DNA from: Strongyloides papillosus
Lineage: Eukaryota; Nematoda; Chromadorea; Rhabditida; Strongyloididae
Direction: 5' to 3'
Length of the DNA: 64,000 bases
Assembly (NCBI GenBank): GCA_005656395.1
Contig: SRSI01000048.1
Coordinates: 1,674,001 to 1,738,000, forward strand
The stretch's first letter is position 1, and the number at the start of each line of letters is the position of its first letter. The position numbers were made by a program, and so were the translations under genes. This document shows positions 45,865 to 55,820 of the stretch, piece after piece. Under the pieces are notes generated by a model, which saw only the letters and a list, made by a program, of their open reading frames with translations, had not been told where the DNA came from and searched no databases.

Positions 45865-46593
45865 AAATGGGATTTAGCATTTTTGCAACTTTATGACATT
45901 ATTTTCAAATAAAATTCTTTTTCTCGAAATATTTTTACTACTTCCATAGAAATGTGAGGTTTATGTATATAAAAAACAACCAGAAGATTGTTTTTTGAAG
46001 CCAACATACCTTTAACTAGTATTTTATAAATTGGTAAATTAGCAAAAAGTACATTTATATTTAAAAAAGTCAGATATTTTCCCACATTTATATTGTCCTC
46101 GAAATAATGTTAACAAAAGTGATGTATTCATTGCTTTACCGATTTTACTACTTTTCTACTTTCCGTTCACATAACAATTATTATGTTCTTTGAGTAACAG
46201 AATAAAGTCCAACATTTTACCTATACAATGTTAGTTCTCATGTTAATTTTCAAAGTAAAGAACTTTTATCATCGAATTTAACCGCGAAAATGAAAATCTT
46301 TGTTAAAAAACGATATATAACTGAGGATATGTCAGAAGATTGTGAATTACTTTGTTTTACCTTTTAACATTCGATAGTGATATACTAAAGTTTTTGAATG
46401 GTATATCGAGAATACCAAAAACTTTTATATTTTTATTTCTTTTCTTTGTTTAAGAGGTATTTAAGAGTAATACACGCGTTTAAATTTCATTAATGTTAGA
46501 ATTTATTCAGGCTTAATTGCAAATGATAATCAGTTAATAATAAAATGAAATCTCAATTAATAAGATTTTTTAATGTTATGTAATTTTTTTCAG
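45865..46593 (+). promoter_or_regulatory. Duplicated upstream region of array copy B
   Basis: About 730 bases of noncoding sequence that recurs, diverged, before copies C, D and E (shared stretches such as acttttctac...cacataacaa and gtatttaag). It ends in ttttttttcag directly at ATG 46594, a probable trans-splice acceptor. Confidence 0.55.
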
Positions 46594-48070
46594 ATGTCTT
46601 TAGATTGTATAATTTGTACTAAGCCCTATGATAACGAAGAACATGCTCTATTTTCTACTAAATGTGGGCATGTAATGGGAAAATCGTGTTTAGAAAAGTG
46701 GGCAAGCAAAAAAGACAATCAAAGTAGATTTAACTGTCCTGTATGCCGTGAACTTTTACTTATTAGTGATTGTCACCAAATTTTTAATTTACCGATAGAA
46801 GTAGGTTTAGGTACGTTTTTTACTAATTTCTTTGGTGTTATAGTTATTAAAAGTTAAAACTGATGATTCTAAAGACAAATACCTTAACGAGGATGATATA
46901 TTGGAGGGCTGTTTCTCAGGAAAATTAAAAAAAGGGAGAACTTTTTTTATGGAAACAAAATACACAGAATTAAAGGGAAATAAGATGATACATTTTTCTG
47001 ATACTCATAATGGGTACATTTTGGTTGCTGGTGATGTCATTTATGATTGTGGGGACTGGCGTTATGAGTGGGGTGGTGATAACCGTAGATCTTTTGTACA
47101 AATTTTCAATGGTACCAAAATTTTCTACAGTGAAGATTTTAGATCAGTTCCTTTAACTGCTGTTGCATTCAACAAATTCCGTGAGGATGTTGTTGAATTT
47201 TGTGTTGGTTTTGAAAATGGATATCTTATGAACAGAGTACTTTCTCTAATTGAAAACGATTTAGGAATCCCAAATAAAAGCGTATCAATTAATGGAGGTA
47301 GAAAAATTCATTCAATATGCTTTTTAGAAAAGAAAAAAGTCGTCTATTCAGTTGGAGAATGTAATATATTTTCCATAAGTACTGATACCTTTTGTGCTAC
47401 GAAAAGTTGGTTCAGAAATAAGAATGTTCGATCTAAGGGTATAACTAATTTATCAGTGATAAATAATTGTGTTCTACTTGGGGTTATGTATGGAAAAATT
47501 TATGTTTTTGAGAAGGATAAAACCCCATATGTATTATATTCCGATGAATTCCAATGGGTTAAGAGCTATACATATGATTCAATTACAAACAAGCTTTTAA
47601 TATTCAAATTCGTACCATATTGTCTTTGGGATTATTTTGAAACCGATTTCAATGAAGTTAGGGATAAAATGATTTTATCGCGTGAAGTACGTAGTATATC
47701 AAGGGTTTCTAAGTATGATAATGAAGGTTGTAGAAGAGAGGAATATACTACCTATCTTGTTCAAGATTTCCAGAATACTACTTATTGTTTACCAGGAAAC
47801 TTCAACTCAACATTAATTTCAATGAAATATTGTGAAAAGTATTTCACTCATTCATTCCTACCGGATGAAGGAAATAACATGCTTCAATTGCACTCTGTAA
47901 ATGATACTTTTAACGTTGTAGGCAAAAAGATAATTGAAAACTTAGATCAATGCATTGGCATATTTGCACTCAAGAAACCATATGTACTTTCCTCAAATGT
48001 GGTGAAAATTCCAATTGTATTAATATTTTGCGAGGAGTTTATAATGTTGAACTGCTATACAGTAATATAA
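46594..48070 (+). CDS. RFWD3-like RING E3 ligase, array copy B
   Basis: Two exons, 46594-46800 and 46844-48070, phase 0, give 477 residues. The start is the ATG abutting the cag acceptor. The N-terminal RING reads CIICTKPYDNEEHALFSTKC, GHVMGKSCLEKW, CPVC. The position three after the His is Gly where most RINGs have a Cys/His ligand, a feature also found in RFWD3 (a RING-WD40 ligase in DNA-damage responses). The C-terminal 400 residues are beta-rich and probably a divergent propeller (GYILVAGDV, VVEFCVGFENGYLMNR, IHSICFLEKKKVVYSVGECN, CVLLGVMYGKIYVFEKD). It shares exon structure and length with copies C and D. Role beyond ubiquitin ligase is unknown. Confidence 0.75.
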
Positions 48071-48788
48071 AGACATAATTTAGCATTTTTGTAACATGAT
48101 TATATCATTTTTAAATAAAACTCTTTTTCTCGAAGTGTGTTCATTACCTCTATAAAACTTAAATTTATGTACAAAAAGCAAATGAAATTTTTTTTTGAAG
48201 TCAACATTTTCGTTAACTCTTATTTTTTTATATTGATAAACTTGCAAAAAATGTCTTTTTATACACAATCAGATATTTTTCCATATTCTATATTGTCGTC
48301 AAAATAATATTCGCAAAAACGTATTTTTCTCACTTTACTGATATTATAACTTTTGTATATTTCTTTCACATAGCACTATTAGTTTACACCTTTTAATATC
48401 AAAACAAAGTTCAATACTTTATATAATGTTATTTATTAAATTAATATTCAAAGGAGAAAAATTTCTTACTATTCAACAAAGTTATCATTTTCCACTAGAG
48501 AGTTTACATGACTTAAGGTAAGATATAAAAAATTACGAAATACTTTGTTTTTTCACGTCATTAAATTTTGGTATTTCGAAAGATTTTAAATAAAACAATT
48601 AAATTACCAAAAGACTTTTTACTTTTGTTACTTTTCTACATTTCAACAGTATTTAAGGAAAGTATATTTATGAAAACATCATTGAATAGAAATTTTTCTA
48701 TTTTTAATCATCGATTTGCATATAGTTAATTTTTGAACAAAAACAAATATTATTTGTATCTTACGTTTTAAACATGATTTTTTTTCAG
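48071..48788 (+). promoter_or_regulatory. Duplicated upstream region of array copy C
   Basis: About 720 noncoding bases, homologous to the spacers before B, D and E, ending in tttttttcag at ATG 48789. Confidence 0.55.
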
Positions 48789-50214
48789 ATGCCATTCAGG
48801 TGTGGAATTTGTACTGAAGCCTATACTGCTATTGGTACAGAGCATGCTTTATGTTCCACAAAATGTGGACATTTATTTGGAAAACGTTGTTTGGAAAAAT
48901 GGAAGAATGAAAAGAATGATAATGGTAAATTTAACTGTCCTCTATGCAATCAGTCTGGACGTGATTACTATTCAATTTATAATGTTTCAAAAGAGGTAAT
49001 TTTAAATTAAATTTTAAATATCATACATGGCGTTTTAGCTTTTAAAAACTACATCAGATGATGGTGAAAATAAATGTCTAAGTGAAGATGATATAATGAG
49101 GCGATATGTTTTAGGAACGTTAAAAGAAAAACATTTCTTCATTGAACAAGGTAATAAAGGAAGACAGGAGTTGGGTAATATCTTTATTAAATTCATTGAT
49201 GCTTACAACGGGTTTATTCTAATTGTCGGTTCTCCTTCTATTGCTGGTTCTAGAACAATTTCCTTTCTGAAAATTTATGATGGCGACAACATTTTCTATA
49301 ATAAACAATTTAAATCAGGTCTTGTTACTGCTTTAGCAACTAACAAATGTTGTGAAGATAATCTTGAGTTTTGTGTTGGTTTCAAAAATGGAATTATACT
49401 CAACACAGTATTTTCTTTATCTAAAGGAGTTCATGGAACCCCACACGAGACTATATTATTCAATGATAATGAAGAAATTAACTCGATATGTTATTTAGGT
49501 CATAACAATATTGTATATTCAGCTGGAGATTGTGGTGTGTATAATATACATGTTGATTGTATCCATTTAAAAAAAAGTTGGTTAAGAAATGCTGCCGTTA
49601 AATTAAAGACTATAACCAATTTAAAAGTAGTCAATGATAGTACTCTATTTGGACTAATGGACAACAAAATTTATGTTTTTGGGAAGAATGAAACCCCTTA
49701 TGAAATTTATTCTGAGGAAGATTTATTAATTACTAGCTTTGAGTATGATTCCGTTTCAAAAATAATGTTGATAATAGCTTCAAAATTGTACGATAAAGAT
49801 CGCTTGTCTAGAACTTTAAAACCTGTATTACTTGGTATAAAAGAAAATCATGCTTATGAAACTGGAGGCTGTACAAGAAGAACATACACTAAATGTAGTA
49901 TTGAAAAATTCGAAAAGGATTATTATCGTTTTCCTCCATTTAGTTGCTCATTGCCAATTTTTACGAGAAGATGTAGCGAAATTTTCACATATACATTTAT
50001 ACCAGACTTTAAGAATAACACACTCGGAGCATATGCTGTGAATAATGGTTTCACAGAACTTGCGAATGGTGAGAAAATTGATTGTTTAGGTAGTTGCAAA
50101 CGTATTGTTGCTCTTGATAAACCACAATTTTTTACTTCAAAGATGCTAAAAATTCCAATTGTTGTGGTATTTAGAAATTATTTTGCAATATATAACTTTT
50201 ATACTTCCATATAA
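48789..50214 (+). CDS. RFWD3-like RING E3 ligase, array copy C
   Basis: Exons 48789-48995 and 49039-50214 (intron 43 bases, same position and phase as copies B and D) give 460 residues. The RING has CGICTEAYTAIGTEHALCST, KCGHLFGKRCLEKW and CPLC, with Gly at the position three after His. Its RING exon is nearly identical to that of copy D over the first 45 residues, indicating recent duplication or gene conversion, while the downstream body has diverged more (NLEFCVGFKNGIILNTVFSL, INSICYLGHNNIVYSAGDCG, TLFGLMDNKIYVFGKNETPY, KIPIVVVFRNYFAIYNFYTS). The frame is intact. Confidence 0.75.
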
Positions 50215-50921
50215 AGAGTTGAGTCCAGATAACTTTAATGTAGTGATATTTTTTAAATAAAATATTTTTCTTATAATGTGTTTATTGTTTCTCTTAAGCC
50301 GCCAGGTTTATGTATGAGAAAACAAATGAAAAACTTTTTTTAGTGTCAACATGTCCGTCAACTCGTATATATCACATTGGTGAAAAAGTAAAGGTTGTTC
50401 TTTTATATTAAAAAAAATCAGATATATTTTCATATTTATATTGCCTTCAAAGTAATACTTAAAAAAACATATATTTATCAGCTTTCCACTTTTATTCACA
50501 TAACAACTATTTAATTCTTTTATAGCAGAACAAAGTTCAACATTTTATCTACGTAATACTATTTATTAGATTAATTTCCAGAGGAGAGAAAAATTTCTGA
50601 CCATTCAACAAATGCATCATTTTCCACAAAAAATCTTGCATGATTTATGATAAAATATAAAAAATTACGAAATACCTTGTTTTTCTCACCTCTCAGTATT
50701 GGTATTTCGAAAGATTTTATATAAAACAATTAGATTAGCAAAAGACTTTTACCTTTGTTACCTTTCCACATTTCAAGAGTATTTAAGGAAAGTGTATGTA
50801 CGAAAATATCATTGAGCAAAAATTTTTCTAATTTTAATTGCCGATTCATTAATAGTTGTTCATCAATTAATAAAATACAAATATTAATTGTACCTTCATT
50901 TAACGTATGATTTGTTTTCAG
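50215..50921 (+). promoter_or_regulatory. Duplicated upstream region of array copy D
   Basis: About 710 noncoding bases, closely similar to the spacer before copy C (gtatttcgaaagattttatataaaacaatta and agtatttaaggaaagt regions), ending in gttttcag at ATG 50922. Confidence 0.55.
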
Positions 50922-52393
50922 ATGCCATTCAGGTGTGGAATTTGTACTGAAGCCTATACTGCTATTGGTACAGAGCATGCTCTATGTTCCACAAAATGTG
51001 GACATATATTTGGAAAACGTTGTTTGGAAAAATGGATTCGTGAAAAAAGCGAACAAGGTAGATTCAATTGCCCTGTATGTCGTGAGCATTTGCATGATAG
51101 TGATTACCATCTAATTTATGATGTTCCAGATGAGGTAATTTTAAATTAAATCAAATTTTAAATATTTATATGGTGTTTCAGGTTTTAAAAGTTACATCAG
51201 ATGATATTGAGGATAAATGCAGGAATGAAGATGATGTAATGAGAAGATGTGTTTTGGGAACCCTAAAAGAAAAGCACTTTTTTGTAAAACAGGATATTAT
51301 AGGACAAAACTATTCTAATTATTTCAATATTGAATTCTTTGATGCTTCCAATGGGTATATTTTAATTGCCGGTTGTGTCTCTGAGAATCAGGATGGAATT
51401 CGTGATTCACATGATTTCTCGTTTTTGAAAATTTATGAGGGTGATCACGTTTGCTATAGTAAAAACTTTGAATCATCTGGTGATATTACTGCTGTAGCAC
51501 TCAACAAATGTCACGAAGATTGTCTTGAGTTTTGTGTCGGTTTAGAAAATGGAGCTATACACAACACAGTGTTCTTTTTTTCTAAAGGAGTTCGTGGAAC
51601 ACCTCATGAGACTATATCATTTAATGAAAATAAAAAAATTAACTCAATATGTTATTTGGGACATAAAAATGTTGTGTATTCAGTTGGAGATTGCCACTTA
51701 TTTAGTATGCATACTGATCTCATGACTTTTAAGAAAAATTGGATCGGAGAAAATAAAGTAATTGAATTAAAGACTATAACAAATTTGAAAGTAATTAACG
51801 ATCGTACTTTACTTGGAATAATGGAGGACAAAATTTATGTTTTTAAGAAAAATAGTTGGCCTTATGTAATTTATTCTGAGAATAACATAGAGTTGTACAT
51901 GTTTGAATATGATTCAGTTAGAAATACGATATTAATAGATGCTTCGGAACTTATAGAGTCTGATGATGAAAGTTCCTCTAGTTACGAACCTTCAAAAACT
52001 ATATTACGTGGTATTAAAGAAACCTTTACTATTGGCTCTAGCGGCTGGCAAACACAAAAATACACTACTTATATTATTGAAGAATGCAAAGTTAGTAATG
52101 GAGATTTGCCTCGACTTTTTAAGTCATCTTCGATTGTTACACAAAGACGTGGAGAAAGTATCACCTATACATTTGTTCCAGATTGTATAAATGGAATACT
52201 TCGAGCATTTCTTGTAAATGAAGATGGTATAATTGAACTTCTAAATGAAGAAAAAATTAATTATTTAAGTAATTGTAAAGGTATCGTTTCTCTTAACAAA
52301 CCACAATTTGTTACTTCAAAAATCATGAAAATTCCAATCGTAATAATGTTCGAAAAAGGGTTTATAATATCAGATTTCTATACTTATATATAA
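50922..52393 (+). CDS. RFWD3-like RING E3 ligase, array copy D
   Basis: Exons 50922-51134 and 51182-52393 give 474 residues. The RING contains CGICTEAYTAIGTEHALCST, KCGHIFGKRCLEKW and CPVC. The body carries the shared motifs CLEFCVGLENGAIHNTVFFF, INSICYLGHKNVVYSVGDCH, TITNLKVINDRTLLGIMEDK, IYVFKKNSWPYVIYS and the end KIPIVIMFEKGFIISDFYTY. A Glu/Ser-rich insertion (ESDDESSSSYEPSK) separates two predicted blades. Intact frame and conserved zinc ligands suggest it is functional. Closest relative in the window is copy C. Confidence 0.75.
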
Positions 52394-53092
52394 AAAGTTG
52401 AATCCATACGAATTTATCTTAATGTTCCTTTTTTTAAATAAAATACTTCTTGAAATGCTTTAATTATTTCTATAAAATTGTCAGATTTATATATATATAT
52501 AAACAACCAGTAAATTTGTCTTCGAGGTCAATGTATCTGTTATCTCGTATTTTTTATATTAATAAATTAGCAAGAAATGTTGTTTATATTTAAAAAAAAA
52601 CCAAATATTTTCTCATACTTATTATTGTCATCAAAAAAATTTCTTAAATAGCATATATTTCTTGCTTTATCAATTTCATCACTTTTCTACTTTTCATTTA
52701 CACATCAATTATTAAATTACTTGAATAACAGAAAAAGTTTAATATTTTATCTATATGATGTCATTTATCAAGTATCATCAAAAAAAAGAAATTTGTCATC
52801 AAATTTTACAAAGAAGTTACAATCCTTGATATAAAATGATATATAATAGGTATGTCAGAAGATTATGAAATACCTTTTTTACCTTTTAACATTCAACAGT
52901 GACATATCAAAATTTTTTAGTGATATATTAATAACACCAAAAGCTTTTACATTATTGTTTCTTCTTTTGGTTTAAGAGGTATTTAAAAATAATACATGCG
53001 TAGAAATGTCATTCATATTAGAATTTATATTCATTTATTTATAAAATAAAACATCAATTAATATTTTTTTAATGTTATGTAATTTTTTTCAG
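52394..53092 (+). promoter_or_regulatory. Duplicated upstream region of array copy E
   Basis: About 700 noncoding bases, more like the spacer before copy B (both have taagaggtatttaa and atgttatgtaatttttttcag), ending at ATG 53093. Confidence 0.5.
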
Positions 53093-53620
53093 ATGTCGTT
53101 TAAACGTAATTTTTGGACTAAACTTTTTGATAAAGGCAATCATGCCATATTTTCTACTATATGTGGGCATGTAATGGGGGAACCTTGTTTAAGAAATTGG
53201 GCAAGGGAAACAAGCGATGCAAAAGGTAATTTCCTGTTTGCCTTTTGCCCTGGACAACAAATTTTCACAGATTTTCATCAAATTTTTAATATACCGGTGG
53301 AAGTGGGTTTAGATATATTTTTTATAAATTTCTTGATATTTTAGTCATCAAAAAATAGATCTGGTGTTAATATGTTCGAGAATGACATAATGAGAATCTA
53401 TCTCTCAGGAAGATTTAAAAAGGAAGTAGTTTCTTTGTAAAAACAGAAGCTGAAACTGTATATAGAAGGTTTATTAAATGTTTTGATGCTCATAATGGAT
53501 TTATTCTAATTGATGCATTCCACTGCTCAAAGTTCAGAGATGTTGTATATGACCATGATACTGTATCTTTCCCTCTTTTTATACAGTCTTCTATGGTACA
53601 AACATTTTCAGTTTAATTGT
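53093..53620 (+). pseudogene. RFWD3-like array, copy E (truncated)
   Basis: This copy starts with MSFKRNFWTKLFDKGNHAIF, aligning with MSLDCIICTKPYDNEEHALF of copy B, so the first zinc-ligand cysteines are lost (C to N and F-W). CGHVMGEPCLRNWAR is kept but the second Cys pair is altered (FCPGQ). The splice site after IPVE is preserved. Exon 2 has a stop soon after its start and breaks up after about 250 bases (IKCFDAHNGFILIDA is still readable near 53475). The rest of the propeller is absent. It marks the downstream edge of the array. Confidence 0.75.
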
Positions 53621-55064
53621 CCCCTATTTTAATGGTTTAATTTAAATTTTTTTAATTTTTGTTGTATTTTTTTAATGTATATATAATGTATTTAATTTGT
53701 TTAATGTATATATTGTATTTAACATGTTTAATGTATATAATTGTATTTATTGTATACAAGTTTTTAATATATTTAATAAATTATTAAACAATCTTGCAAT
53801 TTAAAAAAAATTAAGTTGAAAAATTACCCTAACGACAGTCTTTTGTATAACCAAAAGTTATTAATTTTGCTTTAATTGAGCATAAAAAAATATTTTCCCT
53901 TTTTACGTTAATAGATGGTCGCGACTGTATTAATTGCTTATGTAAAATTGATTATTTATCAATTGTTTCTTTTTTAACGATTATAGCTTAATTAAATAAA
54001 ATATTTGTCCGAAATTTAAGCAAAAAAAATGCTGCAAAAAATCATTCAAATGCCACAAACCACTTCTAAATATGGTTATTTATCGTTAAATATTATAAAA
54101 ATACAATTTATAGCAAATTTAACGATTTATTTAGTTTTTTAAAGAGGAAGCCCCTAAACTAAAATTTTGCCTAATGTTCTAAACTATATTACATAATTAA
54201 ATAAGTATTTTATTTACCATTTGTCGTTGAAGTTATCAATACATGTTCTCGCACCCATGAAACACTCCAATGAATTTTTCAAAAAACAGGCAGACAATAA
54301 TGCAAAACCGTTTAATAGATACAAATGAAAGAATTTATTTTCCCGTGTTTTTTTGTATATTCCATTGATATACACCATTCAACATAATAATACTACTAGT
54401 GTACTTATCCAAGAACGCTTATGAGGATAAGAACATACTAATCAAAGATTTCGATACTCATATGGTATAAAAACGTGGCATAAAGAATATAAACGTATGA
54501 AATTCAGATGAAGTACGCTCTCGTTATATGATAAGAAGTAGGTTCATAAAAAGGAATTTGATTAATACTAAACTGAATTTGATAAACGTTCTTCCTATTT
54601 TACTTTTATTTACGATTCCAACCATTTAAGTTATTTTTATTTGTATCATTTATTTTTTTAATCCTTTTTTGTGTTTGAAGAACTTCAATAGTTAATTTGT
54701 GTCATTAGAGTAGTTATTTTCGAGTGATACCGACGAATTGCATGGATGTGAACTTCAAAAATAAATGCTGTAATTGATTCAAGACCGTGAAATAAGAATT
54801 TATTCTCAAAGACGGTGGCTTCAAATGAGTATAGTCAAATGAGGCGAGAGAGCGAGCAATCAAAGAAACAATGGTATCAAGTGACGTGTGAGATAATTTG
54901 TCAGCAAACATAAATTCATTATTCAAAAGTCGTTTATTTATATCTGAATATCAAGAAAATTAAAAAAAAATAGTTAAAAATCCTCAAAAAATGAAATAAC
55001 CAATGAATGATTAAAAAAAATTTGAAGCGAATTATATATTGACCATTCCATAACTTCCATTACA
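53621..55064. other. Intergenic region after the array, no gene seen
   Basis: About 1.4 kb. It begins with imperfect repeats of ttaatgtatat/tgtattt (53.66-53.76 kb) and continues as AT-rich sequence. The open frame at 54714-54926 (minus) has no recognisable domain and is not accepted. Confidence 0.5.
53668..53765. repeat. Short imperfect tandem repeat, taatgtatata/tgtattta-type
   Basis: Several imperfect copies of a roughly 20-25 base unit (tttaatgtatatat plus gtatttaa) lie in succession just after the truncated array copy. It is a simple AT-rich repeat. Confidence 0.5.
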
Positions 55065-55352
55065 TTAGCAATATCTATCAAATTCATATAATTTCAAGTA
55101 CTTATTACGTTCAAAGCACACACAACATCCATGATCTTGATAAGATCCACGACAATAACCTACAGGCATATATGCTTCACGTTGACATCTTGCAACACAA
55201 TCAGAATAATGTTTATAACATAGTCCATGTAGTACGATATGTTTTGGGAGAGCAAATCTTGATTGATATGAAGCTATGACCATTAGGAACAAAATGTTAA
55301 ATACTAAATATAGTTTGTATTTCAACATTTTAGTTTTTGCATTTGAAAGCAT
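55065..55352 (-). CDS. Small secreted cysteine-rich peptide
   Basis: This single-exon gene of 95 residues starts at 55352; an internal Met at 55328 would give 87. A hydrophobic segment (YLVFNILFLMVIASY) after a lysine-rich start fits a signal peptide. The mature part has C-x6-C-x3-C-x10-C-x8-CC-x-C, then a final Cys near the end. The C-x3-C and C-x-C elements recall cysteine-stabilised alpha-beta (defensin-like) folds, but an extra Cys is present and the match is only to spacing. A TATAAA-like box lies about 65 bases upstream. It stands alone between the RFWD3-like array and CAD. Function is unknown; an antimicrobial or host-interaction role would be a guess. Confidence 0.6.
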   Translation of the reverse strand: MLSNAKTKMLKYKLYLVFNILFLMVIASYQSRFALPKHIVLHGLCYKHYSDCVARCQREAYMPVGYCRGSYQDHGCCVCFERNKYLKLYEFDRYC

Positions 55353-55820
55353 CCCAGACGTTTTTTTAGTAAAACTAAAAAATAAAATGAATTTTCGACT
55401 GAAAAATGTTGTATTTTATAATTTCCAAAGTTATTTTTTTTCAATTTAATAGCTATATAAATATGAAAATTTGTTCATCTACTCACCTTTTTATCTTGTT
55501 TTTTATTTTTGTAATAGTGAAACTTTGTTTACTATACTTTAGTATTGGAATACCATGTTTTAATATTTATTTAATAAGTCTAATTTTTAAAAAATACTAC
55601 AGTATATTGGTAGATATTAAAAATATTATTAAAACAATTTTCATAATAATTGTTTAGGTGGTGAAATAGTGTACAAATATATAAATAATAGAAAAAAGAG
55701 TATCAAAACATATTTGTATAGGAACTATGGAAAGTATCGAACTTTTATTTCCATACTTTTGAAAAATAAATATCACAAATAAATGGTTAAAAACAAAAAA
55801 AAACAATATGTAGTTAAATT
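55353..55820. other. Intergenic region between peptide gene and CAD
   Basis: About 470 bases containing the CAD 3' UTR (minus-strand AATAAA as tttatt near 55744) and the promoter of the peptide gene. An open frame at 55406-55657 is isoleucine/phenylalanine-rich translated AT sequence and is not accepted. Confidence 0.5.

Noticed and set aside
54714..54926. Minus-strand open frame, 70 residues
   Set aside because: No start context, no domain, and surrounding sequence looks noncoding.
55406..55657. Plus-strand open frame, 83 residues
   Set aside because: Ile/Phe-rich, overlaps the likely promoter of the peptide gene; membrane-like look comes from T-rich codons.
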